This document shows, in pieces, positions 1 to 9,359 of a stretch of 64,000 nt of DNA. Every line of letters begins with the position of its first letter. Position 1 is the first letter of the stretch. This DNA is from Pseudomonas silesiensis (GTDB taxonomy: Bacteria > Pseudomonadota > Gammaproteobacteria > Pseudomonadales > Pseudomonadaceae). Location of the stretch: positions 4,670,501 through 4,734,500 of the forward strand of contig NZ_CP014870.1 of the NCBI RefSeq assembly GCF_001661075.1, written 5' to 3'. The notes below the pieces were generated by a model, which was not told where the DNA came from, ran no database searches, and saw only the letters and a list, made by a program, of their open reading frames with translations. The translations under genes were made by a program, and so were the position numbers.

Positions 1-658
1 GTTTGGAGGCGCCGATGTGGCGGCGCATCAACAACTCGGCCAGCTCACCGTCACGGTCGGCGATGGCGTCGAGAATCCGGTGGTGCTCGGCAAAGGCCTG
101 GCGCGGCCGATTGGGCGTGGTCGAAAACTGGATGCGGTACATGCGCACCAGTTGATAGAGCTCGCCGCAGAGCATCTGGGTCAGGGTGCGGTTGCCGCTG
201 CCCTGGATGATTCGGTAATGGAAGTCGAAATCGCCTTCCTGCTGGTAGTAGCCGACACCCGCCTGAAACGCCGCATCGCGCTCGTGGGTTTCGAGGACCC
301 GGCGCAGTTCGTCGATTTCTTCGAGGGTCATGCGTTCGGCCGCCAGACGGCAAGCCATGCCTTCGAGGGACTCGCGGATTTCGTAGAGCTCCAGCAGCTC
401 GGCATGGTTGAGCGACACCACCCGTGCGCCGACGTGCGGTATGCGCACCAACAGGCGCTGGCCTTCCAGGCGGTGGATTGCCTCACGCAACGGGCCGCGG
501 CTGATGCCGTAGGTGCGCGCCAGCTCCGGCTCGGAGATCTTGCTGCCCGGGGCGATTTCGCCTTTGACGATGGCCGCCTGAATGCGTCGGAAGACATTCT
601 CGGAAAGTGTTTCCGAATCGTCTTGCACAATGACCGGCGGATCGGGTTGGTCCAGCAT
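1..658 (-). CDS. GntR-family (FCD type) transcriptional regulator, 3' end outside the window
   Basis: The reading frame starts at the ATG at 658 (protein begins MLDQPDPPVIVQDD) and stays open to base 1, so about 218 residues are visible and the C-terminus is missing. Residues about 20-80 form the GntR winged helix, with the recognition segment EPELARTYGISRGPLREAIHRLEG. The rest is the all-helical FCD effector domain (YEIRESLEGMACRLAAERM, then a metal-site-like HHRIL near the end). The start lies 1 base from a GTCGAC-centred palindrome, suggesting autoregulation. In Pseudomonas a regulator of this type heads the methylcitrate (prpB-prpC-acnD) operon; that it does so here is an inference, because the downstream genes lie off the window. 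Confidence 0.85.
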   Translation of the reverse strand, partial: MLDQPDPPVIVQDDSETLSENVFRRIQAAIVKGEIAPGSKISEPELARTYGISRGPLREAIHRLEGQRLLVRIPHVGARVVSLNHAELLELYEIRESLEGMACRLAAERMTLEEIDELRRVLETHERDAAFQAGVGYYQQEGDFDFHYRIIQGSGNRTLTQMLCGELYQLVRMYRIQFSTTPNRPRQAFAEHHRILDAIADRDGELAELLMRRHIGASK

Positions 659-743
659 ATTGTCGACACCTTGATAACCAATGCCGCAAAAACTAACGAA
701 TACGGGCCGTATAGTCAAAGGATAATTAGGTATTGTCGACAAT
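659..743. promoter_or_regulatory. Two GTCGAC-centred palindromes upstream of the GntR gene (putative operators)
   Basis: A perfect 12-bp palindrome ATTGTCGACAAT lies at 732-743. A near copy, ATTGTCGACACC, lies at 659-670, directly against the GntR start codon. Their centres are 73 bp apart, close to seven helical turns, so a dimeric repressor could bind both on one face. FCD-type GntR regulators typically bind short palindromes of this form; binding here is inferred. Confidence 0.5.
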
Positions 744-953
744 CGTCTAATAACCGTCTGTATTCCATCAGCGCAGTCGCTGGGTTTATAGCCAGCCGCC
801 AGCGCTGGCGCCATAAAACCACCGTGCTAGAATGCCGGCCGCATTTGTTTGTGACATCTGCACGGCTTGTCATCGTTGATAGGCATACGAGGGAGCTTGC
901 GCAGCGATGCCAGGGCCTTGAACTGAAGTATGGACCGCCGCGCACCAGGATTT

Positions 954-1490
954 ATGAGACTCAAGCCCTTCCCCGCATTCCTCTTTATGCTCTGCCTGCC
1001 CGGTTATGCCGCGGCGGGGGAAAAAACCGTGTACGGCCTCAACGAGTACGCCTCGCTGAACGGCATCAACCTGGAAGTCGCCGCCAAACTCGACACCGGA
1101 GCGAAAACCGCCTCCCTGAGTGCCCGCGACATCAAACGCTTCAAACGCAATGGCGAGTCCTGGGTGCGCTTTTACCTGGCCATCGACGCCGCCCATTCGC
1201 ACCCGATCGAACGGCCGCTGGCCCGGGTCAGCAAGATCAAGCGCAGGGCCGGCGACTACGATCCGGAAGCAGGCAAGAAGTACACCGCCCGTCCGGTGAT
1301 CGAGCTCGATATCTGCATGGGTTCGGCTTTACGCAGCATCGAAGTGAACTTGACCGACCGAAGCGCCTTCCAATACCCGCTCTTGATCGGCTCCGAAGCC
1401 CTGAAACGCTTCGATGCGCTGGTCGACCCCAGCCTTAAATACGCTGCTGGCAAACCCGCCTGCGCCACCGACGCACATACCGCAGAGTAA
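954..1490 (+). CDS. Secreted retropepsin-like / RimK-associated protease (Zn_protease, RloA-type)
   Basis: Predicted small secreted protein of 178 residues. An ATG at 930 is also open, but the ATG at 954 gives a clean signal peptide (MRLKPFPAFLFMLCLPGYAAA) and is preferred. The mature part carries DTGAKTASLSA at about residues 37-47. This is the D-T/S-G-A signature of the family annotated both as ATP-dependent zinc protease (PF05618) and as retropepsin-like aspartic peptidase. It is followed by 5 bp and then an inactive-transglutaminase gene and an ATP-grasp gene, the usual three-gene neighbourhood of this family. I recall these being annotated as RloA/RloB osmotic-tolerance proteins. The substrate is unknown; processing of an ATP-grasp-made peptide tag is an inference. 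Confidence 0.8.
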   Translation: MRLKPFPAFLFMLCLPGYAAAGEKTVYGLNEYASLNGINLEVAAKLDTGAKTASLSARDIKRFKRNGESWVRFYLAIDAAHSHPIERPLARVSKIKRRAGDYDPEAGKKYTARPVIELDICMGSALRSIEVNLTDRSAFQYPLLIGSEALKRFDALVDPSLKYAAGKPACATDAHTAE

Positions 1491-1495
1491 TTCCA

Positions 1496-3031
1496 ATGCG
1501 CTCTCTTACCCTCCACCTGAAATTCCTGATCACCATCCTGGTGGTGCTGGGCATTTCAGTTACGGCCTACCAGATCTTTGTGCTCGGCATTCCCGTGACC
1601 GAAGACGCCACCGACGACCTGTGGAACATCGACGCCAAGGTCGAGTTCGTCGCCAGCACCAAGGACCCGGTCAAGATCCAGATGTTCGTGCCGCCGCTGA
1701 GCCGCGATTACGTCAGCCTGAACGAGAGTTTCATCTCCAATAACTATGGCGTGGCGGTGAATCGGGTTGACGGCAATCGCAAGGTCACCTGGTCGGCGCG
1801 TCGGGCCAAGGGCAACCAGACCCTCTATTACCGCCTGGTGCTGACCAAGCGTTACAGCGGCGAGAAATTGAAGATCAAGGGCCCGACTTTCCGCGACAGC
1901 ATTGCCGTAGAAGGCCCGGAAAAAATCGCCGCCGAAGCCCTGCTCGCGCCGATCCGCCAGCACTCGGCCGACGTCGAGACCTTCATCGGCGAAGCCATCA
2001 AGCGCGTCAATAACCTCAACGATGACAATGTGAAGTTGCTGCTGGGGGGCGATCCATCCGTCGGGCATAAAGCGAAAATCGTCGAATTGCTGCTGTCCAT
2101 CGCCCACGTGCCGGTGGAAAAGGTCCACACCATTCGCCTGGTGGCCGACCAGCCGCAAACCCCGGAACTCTGGCTGCGTAGCTTCAACGGCACCGACTGG
2201 CTGTACTTCAACCCGGAAACCGGCGAGCAGGGCCTGCCGACCGACCGCCTGCTGTGGTGGACCGGCGACGAAAACCTGATCACCGTCGACGGCGGCAAGA
2301 AGGCTACTGTGACCTTCAGCATGAACAACAGCGAAATGAACGCCATTCGCCTGGCCAAGCTGACGGACGAAAACACCGACGCCAACTTCCTCGAATACTC
2401 GTTGTACGGTCTGCCGCTGCAAACCCAGCAGACCTTCATGATCATGGTGATGATCCCGATCGGCGTCCTGGTGATCCTGATCCTGCGCAACCTGATCGGC
2501 ATCCAGACCCTGGGCACCTTCACCCCGGTACTGATCGCCCTGGCCTTCCGCGAAACCCAGCTGGGCTTCGGCATCGTGCTGTTTACCATCATCACGGCAT
2601 TGGGCCTGTCGCTGCGTTCCTACCTTGAACACCTGAAGCTGCAAATGCTGCCGAGGCTGTCGGTGGTGCTGACCTTCGTGGTGGTGCTGATCGCGACGAT
2701 CAGCCTGCTCAGCCATAAACTCGGCCTCGAACGCGGGTTGTCGGTCGCGCTGTTCCCGATGGTGATTCTGACCATGACCATCGAACGCCTGTCGATCACC
2801 TGGGAAGAGCGCGGCGGTGGCCATGCCATGAAAGTGGCGATCGGTACGTTGTTCGCCGCAGCCCTGGCGCACCTGATCATGAGCGTTCCGGAACTGGTGT
2901 ACTTCGTGTTCACCTTCCCGGCGATCCTGTTGATCCTGGTGGGTTTCATGCTGGCCATGGGTCGCTATCGCGGCTACCGCCTGACTGAACTGGTGCGCTT
3001 CAAGGCCTTCCTGAAGAAGGCTGACGCCTGA
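1496..3031 (+). CDS. Inactive transglutaminase fused to a seven-helix membrane domain (RloB-type)
   Basis: 511-residue membrane protein. An N-terminal signal anchor (FLITILVVLGISVTAYQIFVLGI) is followed by a periplasmic region of about 380 residues containing a transglutaminase-like fold. The C-terminal third, from about residue 312, has about seven hydrophobic helices (MIMVMIPIGVLVILILRNLI and following). The family is described as having lost the catalytic Cys-His-Asp triad. The gene starts 5 bp after the protease gene and overlaps the next gene by one base (TGATG at 3029-3033), which argues for one operon and coupled translation. In this family the protein is thought to work with the ATP-grasp ligase and the protease in peptide tagging or osmotic tolerance; the reaction is not established. 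Confidence 0.82.
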   Translation: MRSLTLHLKFLITILVVLGISVTAYQIFVLGIPVTEDATDDLWNIDAKVEFVASTKDPVKIQMFVPPLSRDYVSLNESFISNNYGVAVNRVDGNRKVTWSARRAKGNQTLYYRLVLTKRYSGEKLKIKGPTFRDSIAVEGPEKIAAEALLAPIRQHSADVETFIGEAIKRVNNLNDDNVKLLLGGDPSVGHKAKIVELLLSIAHVPVEKVHTIRLVADQPQTPELWLRSFNGTDWLYFNPETGEQGLPTDRLLWWTGDENLITVDGGKKATVTFSMNNSEMNAIRLAKLTDENTDANFLEYSLYGLPLQTQQTFMIMVMIPIGVLVILILRNLIGIQTLGTFTPVLIALAFRETQLGFGIVLFTIITALGLSLRSYLEHLKLQMLPRLSVVLTFVVVLIATISLLSHKLGLERGLSVALFPMVILTMTIERLSITWEERGGGHAMKVAIGTLFAAALAHLIMSVPELVYFVFTFPAILLILVGFMLAMGRYRGYRLTELVRFKAFLKKADA

Positions 3032-4017
3032 TGTTCGGCCTCTGGAAGACCTGGAAGGCCCTGGAAGCCCGGGGCATCATGGGGATCAATCGGCGCAACG
3101 CGGACTATGTGCTCAAGTACAACAAGCGCAGCCTGTACCCGATCGTCGATGACAAGATCATCACCAAGGAGCGCGCCATCGCCGCCGGCATTCATGTGCC
3201 GGAATTGTATGGCGTGATCTCCACCGAGAAGGAAATCGATAACCTCGACGAGATCATCGGCGGGCGCAACGACTTCGTGGTGAAACCGGCCCAGGGTGCC
3301 GGCGGTGACGGCATCCTGGTGATTGCCGACCGCTTCGAGGGGCGCTACCGCACGGTGTCCGGCAAGATCATCAGCCACGAGGAAATCGAGCACCAGATTT
3401 CCAGCATCCTGACCGGCCTTTATTCGCTGGGCGGTCATCGCGACCGGGCGCTGATCGAATACCGCGTGACCCCGGACCAGATCTTCAAGAGCATCAGCTA
3501 CGAAGGCGTGCCGGACATCCGCATCATCGTGCTGATGGGCTACCCGGTCATGGCCATGCTGCGCTTGCCGACCCGTCAGTCCGGCGGCAAGGCCAACCTG
3601 CACCAGGGCGCCATCGGCGTCGGCGTCGACCTCGCCACCGGCCTGACCCTGCGCGGCACCTGGCTGAACAACATCATCACCAAACACCCGGACACCACCA
3701 ACGCGGTGGACGGCGTGCAACTGCCCTATTGGGACGGCTTCATGAAACTGGCCGCCGGCTGTTATGAGCTGTGCGGGCTGGGCTACATCGGGGTCGACAT
3801 GGTGCTGGACCAGGAAAAAGGCCCACTGATCCTTGAGCTCAACGCCCGTCCCGGGTTGAACATTCAGATTGCCAATGATTGCGGCCTGACGTTGCGTACC
3901 CATGCCGTTGAAGCGCGGCTTGAATCATTGAAGGCCCGCGGGATCAGTGAAACGGTTGAAGAACGGGTGGAGTTTGTCCAGGAGATGTTCGGGCATATAC
4001 CCGGGGTCGAGGGCTGA
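3031..4017 (+). CDS. Alpha-L-glutamate ligase-like protein (RimK-type ATP-grasp)
   Basis: 328-residue cytoplasmic ATP-grasp enzyme. The ATP-binding lysine segment DFVVKPAQGAGGDGI lies at about residues 88-102 and the metal-binding LILELNARPGLNIQIAN at about 269-285, both typical of RimK and alpha-L-glutamate ligases, which add amino acids to a carboxylate through an acyl-phosphate. The start overlaps the stop of the transglutaminase gene by one base. The pairing of ligase, inactive transglutaminase and DTGA protease matches a conserved amidoligase operon type. The substrate cannot be read from the sequence. Confidence 0.82.
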   Translation: MFGLWKTWKALEARGIMGINRRNADYVLKYNKRSLYPIVDDKIITKERAIAAGIHVPELYGVISTEKEIDNLDEIIGGRNDFVVKPAQGAGGDGILVIADRFEGRYRTVSGKIISHEEIEHQISSILTGLYSLGGHRDRALIEYRVTPDQIFKSISYEGVPDIRIIVLMGYPVMAMLRLPTRQSGGKANLHQGAIGVGVDLATGLTLRGTWLNNIITKHPDTTNAVDGVQLPYWDGFMKLAAGCYELCGLGYIGVDMVLDQEKGPLILELNARPGLNIQIANDCGLTLRTHAVEARLESLKARGISETVEERVEFVQEMFGHIPGVEG

Positions 4018-4037
4018 TCCTGGACTGAGTCGCACCT

Positions 4038-4113
4038 TTCGCGAGCAAGCCCGCTCCCACATTTGATCTTCGGTGCGACAAAGATCAAGTGTGGGAGCGG
4101 GCTTGCTCGCGAA
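4038..4113. repeat. REP-type inverted pair
   Basis: Two copies of a palindromic element with core GAGCAAGCCCGCTCCCAC, in opposite orientation with a GATCTT-rich loop between them, between the ATP-grasp gene and pabB. It could fold into a long hairpin and act as a transcription barrier. Confidence 0.85.
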
Positions 4114-4243
4114 GACTGACTCCCTATCACTACAGCACCCAACCCTGCCGCCAATCTGCCAATCCCCGACATCCCCTCTAGGAGCAATTCCCCGAGCAGA
4201 CTACAATCGCCACCCCCGCCTCGATGGCTGATCCGCCCCGCCC

Positions 4244-5581
4244 ATGTTGACCTGTTCCGTACACCCGCTCCCCTATCGCGCCAATCCCGCCGACTACTTC
4301 GCGGCAATTCGTCATGCCCCCGGTGCCGTACTGCTCGACAGTGGCCGACCGACTGCCGATCGCGGTCGCTATGACCTGCTCAGCGCCTGGCCGCTGGAAC
4401 AACTGGCCGTATTGCCTGACGAAAGCGGTGGCGATTTCCTGCAGCGCCTGCGCGATAACCTGGCACGGCTGGGTGAAGCCACGCTGCCGCTTGATTTGCC
4501 TTTCGCCGGCGGCTTGATCGGCTACCTGAGCTATGACTTCGGTCGACACCTGGAGCATCTGCCAAGCCTGGCCCAGGACGACCTGCAACTGCCGGATGCG
4601 CGTTTCGGGCTCTATGACTGGGCCCTGATCAGCGATCATCAACTCAAGACCACTCAGTTGGTGTTTCACCCGACGCTGATCGACAGCGAGCAGCAACGCC
4701 TGATCGCCTTGTTCAGTCTGCCCGGGATCGATCCGGTCGAGCCTTTCAAACTGAAAGCTCCGATGAGCGCCGACTTGAGCGCTGACGAGTATCGCCACGC
4801 ACTGGAGCGCATTCAACACTATATCCAGGCCGGCGACTGCTATCAGGTCAACTTCGCCCAGCGTTTCCGCGCGCAATGCCAGGGCGACCCGTGGGCCGCC
4901 TACTGCGCCTTGCGCGCAGCATGCCCGACCCCGTTTTCCGGCTTCCAGAGCCTGCCCGATGGCGACGCGGTCCTGAGCCTGTCGCCGGAGCGCTTCGTCA
5001 AAGTCAGCGAGCGCCATGTGGAAACCCGTCCGATCAAGGGCACCCGCCCTCGCGGCCTGACCGCTGCCGAAGATGCGGCGAACGCCGCCGAACTGCTGGC
5101 CAGCCCCAAGGACCGCGCGGAAAACCTGATGATCGTCGATTTGCTGCGCAACGACCTCGGCCGCACTTGCCGCATCGGTTCGGTGCGGGTCCCGGAGTTG
5201 TTCAGCCTCGAAAGCTACCCGAACGTGCATCATCTGGTGAGCAGCGTCACCGGGGAACTGGCGGATGACCGCGACGCCCTGGACCTGATCGCCGGCAGCT
5301 TCCCGGGCGGATCGATTACCGGCGCGCCGAAAATTCGGGCGATGCAGATCATCGATGAACTGGAGCCGACCCGACGCGGGCTGTATTGCGGTTCGTTGCT
5401 GTACCTGGACGTGCGCGGCGAGATGGACAGCTCCATCGCCATTCGCAGTTTGCTGGTGAAGGATGGGCAGGTGTGTTGCTGGGGCGGTGGCGGGATCGTC
5501 GCCGATTCCGAGTGGCAGGCCGAGTATCAGGAATCGATTACCAAGGTGAAGGTGTTGCTCGATACCCTGCAAAATCTCTGA
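4244..5581 (+). CDS. pabB: Aminodeoxychorismate synthase component I
   Basis: 445-residue chorismate-binding enzyme that, with a PabA glutaminase, converts chorismate to 4-amino-4-deoxychorismate for folate synthesis. The C-terminal two thirds carry the family motifs: DCYQVNFAQRF, then PIKGTRPRG with the lysine that marks PabB and not TrpE, the magnesium-site segment AENLMIVDLLRNDLGR, the FPGGSITGAPK loop, and YCGSLLYLDVRGEMDSSIAIRSLL. Length is normal for stand-alone Pseudomonas PabB. The gene is followed by a short strong hairpin and then by thrH in the opposite orientation. Confidence 0.95.
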   Translation: MLTCSVHPLPYRANPADYFAAIRHAPGAVLLDSGRPTADRGRYDLLSAWPLEQLAVLPDESGGDFLQRLRDNLARLGEATLPLDLPFAGGLIGYLSYDFGRHLEHLPSLAQDDLQLPDARFGLYDWALISDHQLKTTQLVFHPTLIDSEQQRLIALFSLPGIDPVEPFKLKAPMSADLSADEYRHALERIQHYIQAGDCYQVNFAQRFRAQCQGDPWAAYCALRAACPTPFSGFQSLPDGDAVLSLSPERFVKVSERHVETRPIKGTRPRGLTAAEDAANAAELLASPKDRAENLMIVDLLRNDLGRTCRIGSVRVPELFSLESYPNVHHLVSSVTGELADDRDALDLIAGSFPGGSITGAPKIRAMQIIDELEPTRRGLYCGSLLYLDVRGEMDSSIAIRSLLVKDGQVCCWGGGGIVADSEWQAEYQESITKVKVLLDTLQNL

Positions 5582-5591
5582 CCAACACCGC

Positions 5592-5623
5592 CCCCTGTAG
5601 GAGCGAGCTTGCTCCTACAGGGG
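5592..5623. terminator. Hairpin between convergent pabB and thrH
   Basis: A 13-bp perfect stem (CCCCTGTAGGAGC with its complement) closed by a six-base loop lies 10 bp after the pabB stop and 8 bp from the thrH stop. It is a REP half-palindrome placed where a bidirectional terminator is expected. There is no long T-run, so termination is an inference. Confidence 0.5.
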
Positions 5624-5630
5624 ATCGGGT

Positions 5631-6248
5631 TTACAGGGACAGGGCCCGATTCGAAGCCTTGATGAACTCCTGCTTCAACTCCTCAAAGCTGTGCACCGCC
5701 GGGAACTGCGGAAACTCGCGAATCACATTGTCCGGCGCATGGAACAGAATCCCCGCATCCGCCTCGCCCAGCATCGTGGTGTCGTTGTAGGAATCCCCTG
5801 CCGCAATCACCCGATAATAGAGGCTCTTGAACGCCAATACCGACTGACGCTTGGGATCTCTCTGACGCAACTGATAGCTCGTCACCCGACCGGAGTCATC
5901 TGTTACCAGGCGGTGGCACAGCAACGTCGGGAAACCCAGTTGACGCATCAGCGGCTGGGAAAATTCGTAGAAGGTATCCGACAGAATCACCACCTGAAAC
6001 CGCTCGCGCAGCCAGTTGACGAACTCGACGGCGCCGTCCAGCGGCTTGAGCGAGGCGATCACTTCCTGGATGTCGGACAGCTTCAAGCCGTGTTCGTCGA
6101 GAATCCGCAGGCGCTGTTTCATCAGCACGTCGTAGTCGGGGATGTCCCGGGTGGTGGCCTTGAGGGATTCGATCCCGGTTTTTTCGGCGAAGGCGATCCA
6201 GATTTCCGGGACCAGCACACCTTCAAGATCCAGACAGGCAATTTCCAC
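5631..6248 (-). CDS. thrH: Phosphoserine phosphatase / homoserine phosphotransferase
   Basis: 205 residues when started at the GTG at 6246-6248, which has GGGAG upstream and matches the known ThrH N-terminus (VEIACLDLEGVLVPE). A longer frame from 6290 adds 14 unlikely residues. It is a HAD-superfamily enzyme: nucleophile motif DLEGVLVPE at residues about 6-14 (ThrH has this in place of DxDxT), motif II VILSDTFYEFSQPLMRQ, and motif III GDSYNDTTMLGEA. ThrH of P. aeruginosa hydrolyses phosphoserine and can transfer the phosphate to homoserine, linking serine and threonine synthesis. Near-identity of motifs and length makes the call firm. Confidence 0.95.
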   Translation of the reverse strand: MEIACLDLEGVLVPEIWIAFAEKTGIESLKATTRDIPDYDVLMKQRLRILDEHGLKLSDIQEVIASLKPLDGAVEFVNWLRERFQVVILSDTFYEFSQPLMRQLGFPTLLCHRLVTDDSGRVTSYQLRQRDPKRQSVLAFKSLYYRVIAAGDSYNDTTMLGEADAGILFHAPDNVIREFPQFPAVHSFEELKQEFIKASNRALSL

Positions 6249-6421
6249 GAGACACTCCCATTTGTAGTGATTATTGAGTCGAGCGAGCAAAAGGACTGCC
6301 GAACTCTAGCGACTCGGGCCGGCCCGTGCAACGCAGAGGGCGCGCCAGTCACTGCAGGATTTTGTTACCATCAGCCCCATATAGAGCGCCCAGCGCCGCC
6401 GACCTGTAGGAAACCGCCCTG

Positions 6422-7162
6422 ATGAGCCCATCGTTCGATGTCGTGGAACTCGCCACGACCTATGCCAACAAATCCGCCCAGGACATCCTGAAGCTCGCGT
6501 TCGCCGAGTTCGGCGATGACCTGTGGATATCTTTCAGCGGCGCCGAAGACGTGGTGCTGGTAGACATGGCCTGGAAGCTGAACAAAAACGTCAAGGTGTT
6601 CAGCCTCGACACCGGTCGCCTGCACCCCGAGACCTATCGTTTCATCGATCAGGTGCGCGAGCACTACAAGATCGAGATTGAACTGGTGTCGCCGGACCAC
6701 ACGAAACTGGAACCCTTCGTGAAGGAAAAAGGTCTGTTCAGTTTCTACAAGGACGGCCATGGCGAATGTTGCGGTATCCGCAAAATCGAGCCGCTGCGTC
6801 GCAAGCTCTCGAGCGTGAAAGCCTGGGCCACCGGCCAGCGTCGCGACCAGAGCCCGGGCACCCGCAGCGCCGTCGCGGTGATGGAAATCGACACCGCGTT
6901 TTCGACGCCGGAACGCACCCTGTACAAATTCAACCCGTTGGCACAGATGACCAGCGAAGAGATCTGGGGCTACATCCGCATGCTCGAGCTGCCGTACAAC
7001 AGCCTGCATGAACGCGGCTTCATCAGTATTGGCTGCGAGCCCTGCACCCGCCCTGTGCTGCCAAACCAGCACGAGCGTGAAGGTCGCTGGTGGTGGGAAG
7101 AAGCGACGCAGAAAGAATGCGGGTTGCATGCGGGGAATATCATCAGCAAATCAAAGGCATAA
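6422..7162 (+). CDS. cysH: Assimilatory adenylylsulfate (APS/PAPS) reductase
   Basis: 246-residue reductase that makes sulfite from adenylylsulfate in sulfate assimilation. The PP-loop-like [15 protein letters not shown] lies near residues 38-52. The paired cysteines [12 protein letters not shown] and the later CEPCTRPV coordinate a [4Fe-4S] cluster, so it belongs to the APS-reducing type. The C-terminal catalytic cysteine is in ECGLHAG. The gene is divergent from thrH with a 170-bp spacer, a conserved Pseudomonas order. Confidence 0.95.
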   Translation: MSPSFDVVELATTYANKSAQDILKLAFAEFGDDLWISFSGAEDVVLVDMAWKLNKNVKVFSLDTGRLHPETYRFIDQVREHYKIEIELVSPDHTKLEPFVKEKGLFSFYKDGHGECCGIRKIEPLRRKLSSVKAWATGQRRDQSPGTRSAVAVMEIDTAFSTPERTLYKFNPLAQMTSEEIWGYIRMLELPYNSLHERGFISIGCEPCTRPVLPNQHEREGRWWWEEATQKECGLHAGNIISKSKA

Positions 7163-7183
7163 CCTCCAGCCTTGTGGAGTTCC

Positions 7184-7303
7184 CCCTGTAGGAGCGAGCT
7201 TGCTCCGGGCGGCGTTCCGACGAAGAACCTGAGAGCGCAGCGGGGTATCAGGATGGCCGTGTCATCGTTGACGACCATCGCGAGCAAGCTCGCTCCTACA
7301 GGG
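7184..7303. repeat. REP-type inverted pair
   Basis: GTAGGAGCGAGCTTGCTCC and its inverted partner GAGCAAGCTCGCTCCTAC flank about 80 bp including GGCGGCGTTCCGACGA. It lies just after the cysH stop. Confidence 0.85.
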
Positions 7304-7761
7304 TCAGCGGCCCGCCAATAAATGTGTACACATGAATGTCACTATCGGTGCCATTTGTGTGTGCACTTTTCGTTTATGCGCCCCAAAAAGTTACATCCAC
7401 CTCCCCTGACTTTCCCAAGCGACCCTTCTCAAAAATCACACCGAGAAATAAATACCTGTTCAATCGGTCAATTTATATCGCCTTGATTTCAGTCACTTAT
7501 CTCTTACAGATAACAAAACGAAATTAACCCCGCCACCGATAGATCCGCAACTGGCACAGATCTGGCTTTAGTGCATACATGTTTTGTATACAATCCAATC
7601 AAAACATAAAAACACTTTAGATCCGCAAGCCTGAAGCGCCCTATCCCGTACAGGCTGCAGATGCCCCGTAACCAATGATGCTTTCTACCCCGCGACGAAG
7701 ATTTGTCGAGCCCTCGCTCATGCACAGTCATCGCGGCGCCAAGCTTCAGGAGCCTGCCGGA
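7304..7761. promoter_or_regulatory. AT-rich upstream region of the transporter gene with two palindromes
   Basis: About 460 bp without a convincing gene and clearly more AT-rich than its surroundings. It contains the perfect palindromes ATGTGTACACAT (7322-7333) and TTGTATACAA (7584-7593), the latter about 170 bp before the transporter start and of a form often bound by GntR-family repressors. A possible ribosome site AGGAG lies at 7748-7752. Confidence 0.4.
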
Positions 7762-9303
7762 ATGCGTACTAGCCTGCCCAATAACAACATCGCGCTGGAT
7801 CTGCCCTCCTCTCACCCCGAACCCGCCTCATACGATCAATCGTTTCAAGCACCTGTCGTACTCAGCCCACGCCTGCACAACAAAGACCTGGCACCGACCA
7901 AGGCGGAAGGTCGGCGCTGGGGCCGCTACAGCATCTTTGCCCTGTGGACCAACGATGTTCACAACATCGCCAACTACTCCTTCGCCATCGGCCTGTATGC
8001 CTTGGGCCTGGGTGGCTGGCAGATCCTGCTGTCCCTGGGCATCGGCGCGGCGCTGGTGTACGGATTCATGAACCTGTCCGGCTACATGGGCCAGAAGACC
8101 GGCGTGCCGTTCCCGGTGATCAGCCGGATCAGTTTCGGTATTCACGGGGCGCAGATTCCTGCATTGATCCGCGCCGTGATCGCCATCGCCTGGTTCGGGA
8201 TTCAGACGTACCTGGCGTCCGTGGTCCTACGGGTATTGTTGACGGCGGTGCATCCCGGGTTCGCCGACTACGACCACGATTCGATCCTCGGCCTTTCAAG
8301 CCTGGGCTGGATCTGTTTCGTGGCGATCTGGCTGGTACAGCTGGCGATCCTCGCCTATGGCATGGAGATGGTGCGGCGCTACGAGGCGTTTGCCGGACCG
8401 GTGATCTTGCTGACCGTTGCCGCCCTCGCCGGGTGGATGTACTTCCAGGCCAATGCAACCATCGCCTGGTCGATCCGGGAACCGCTGACCGGCGGCGAGA
8501 TGTGGCGCAATATCTTTGCCGGCGGGGCGTTGTGGCTGTCGATCTATGGCACGTTGATTCTGAATTTCTGTGACTTCGCCCGTTCTTCGCCATGCCGCAA
8601 GACGATCAAGGTCGGCAATTTCTGGGGCTTGCCGGTGAATATCCTGGTGTTTGCCAGCATCACCGTGCTGCTCTGCGGTGCGCAATTCCAGATCAATGGC
8701 CGGATCATCGAAAGCCCGACTGAAATCATCGCTTCGATTCCCAACACCTTCTTCCTGGTGCTCGGCTGCCTGGCTTTCCTGATCGTCACCGTGGCGGTGA
8801 ACATCATGGCCAACTTTGTCGCCCCGGCGTTCGTGCTCAGCAACCTGGCGCCCAAATACCTGACGTTCCGTCGCGCCGGGCTGATCAGCGCGACCATTGC
8901 CGTGCTGATCCTGCCTTGGAATCTGTACAACAGTCCGCTGGTGATCGTGTATTTCCTGTCCGGGCTCGGTGCCCTGCTCGGCCCGTTATACGGGGTGATC
9001 ATGGTCGACTACTGGCTCGTGCGCAAAGGCCAAGTCAACGTACCGCAGCTGTATAGCGAAGACCCCAACGGCGCTTACTACTACAGCCGTGGCGTCAATC
9101 TGCGCGCCGTGGCGGCATTCATTCCTGCAGCGCTGATCGCCATTGTCCTGGCGCTGGTGCCGGGCTTCCACAGCGTATCGCCCTTCTCCTGGCTGATTGG
9201 CGCCGGTATCGCCGGGATGCTTTATCTGATCATTGCCCAACGCCAACCGCACTACGCCGATGTCAGCGGCGAATCCATCGCGGTCGACAACGTCAGCCAT
9301 TAA
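7762..9303 (+). CDS. NCS1-family nucleobase / allantoin / hydantoin permease
   Basis: 513 residues from the ATG at 7762, which has AGGAG about 9 bases upstream; the ATG at 7675 gives a poor N-terminal extension. About twelve membrane helices are visible. The early segment WGRYSIFALWTNDVHNIANYSFAIGLYALG is diagnostic of cytosine-purine/allantoin/hydantoin cation symporters (NCS1, Mhp1 and PucI type). It is followed after 56 bp by a hydantoin-racemase-like gene, so a hydantoin or allantoin substrate is the most economical inference. Exact specificity cannot be read. Confidence 0.85.
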   Translation: MRTSLPNNNIALDLPSSHPEPASYDQSFQAPVVLSPRLHNKDLAPTKAEGRRWGRYSIFALWTNDVHNIANYSFAIGLYALGLGGWQILLSLGIGAALVYGFMNLSGYMGQKTGVPFPVISRISFGIHGAQIPALIRAVIAIAWFGIQTYLASVVLRVLLTAVHPGFADYDHDSILGLSSLGWICFVAIWLVQLAILAYGMEMVRRYEAFAGPVILLTVAALAGWMYFQANATIAWSIREPLTGGEMWRNIFAGGALWLSIYGTLILNFCDFARSSPCRKTIKVGNFWGLPVNILVFASITVLLCGAQFQINGRIIESPTEIIASIPNTFFLVLGCLAFLIVTVAVNIMANFVAPAFVLSNLAPKYLTFRRAGLISATIAVLILPWNLYNSPLVIVYFLSGLGALLGPLYGVIMVDYWLVRKGQVNVPQLYSEDPNGAYYYSRGVNLRAVAAFIPAALIAIVLALVPGFHSVSPFSWLIGAGIAGMLYLIIAQRQPHYADVSGESIAVDNVSH

Positions 9304-9359
9304 CCCCGTGACGGCCCGGCGACGTCGGGCCGCAGTATCACCTGTCATAAGGACTTTCC

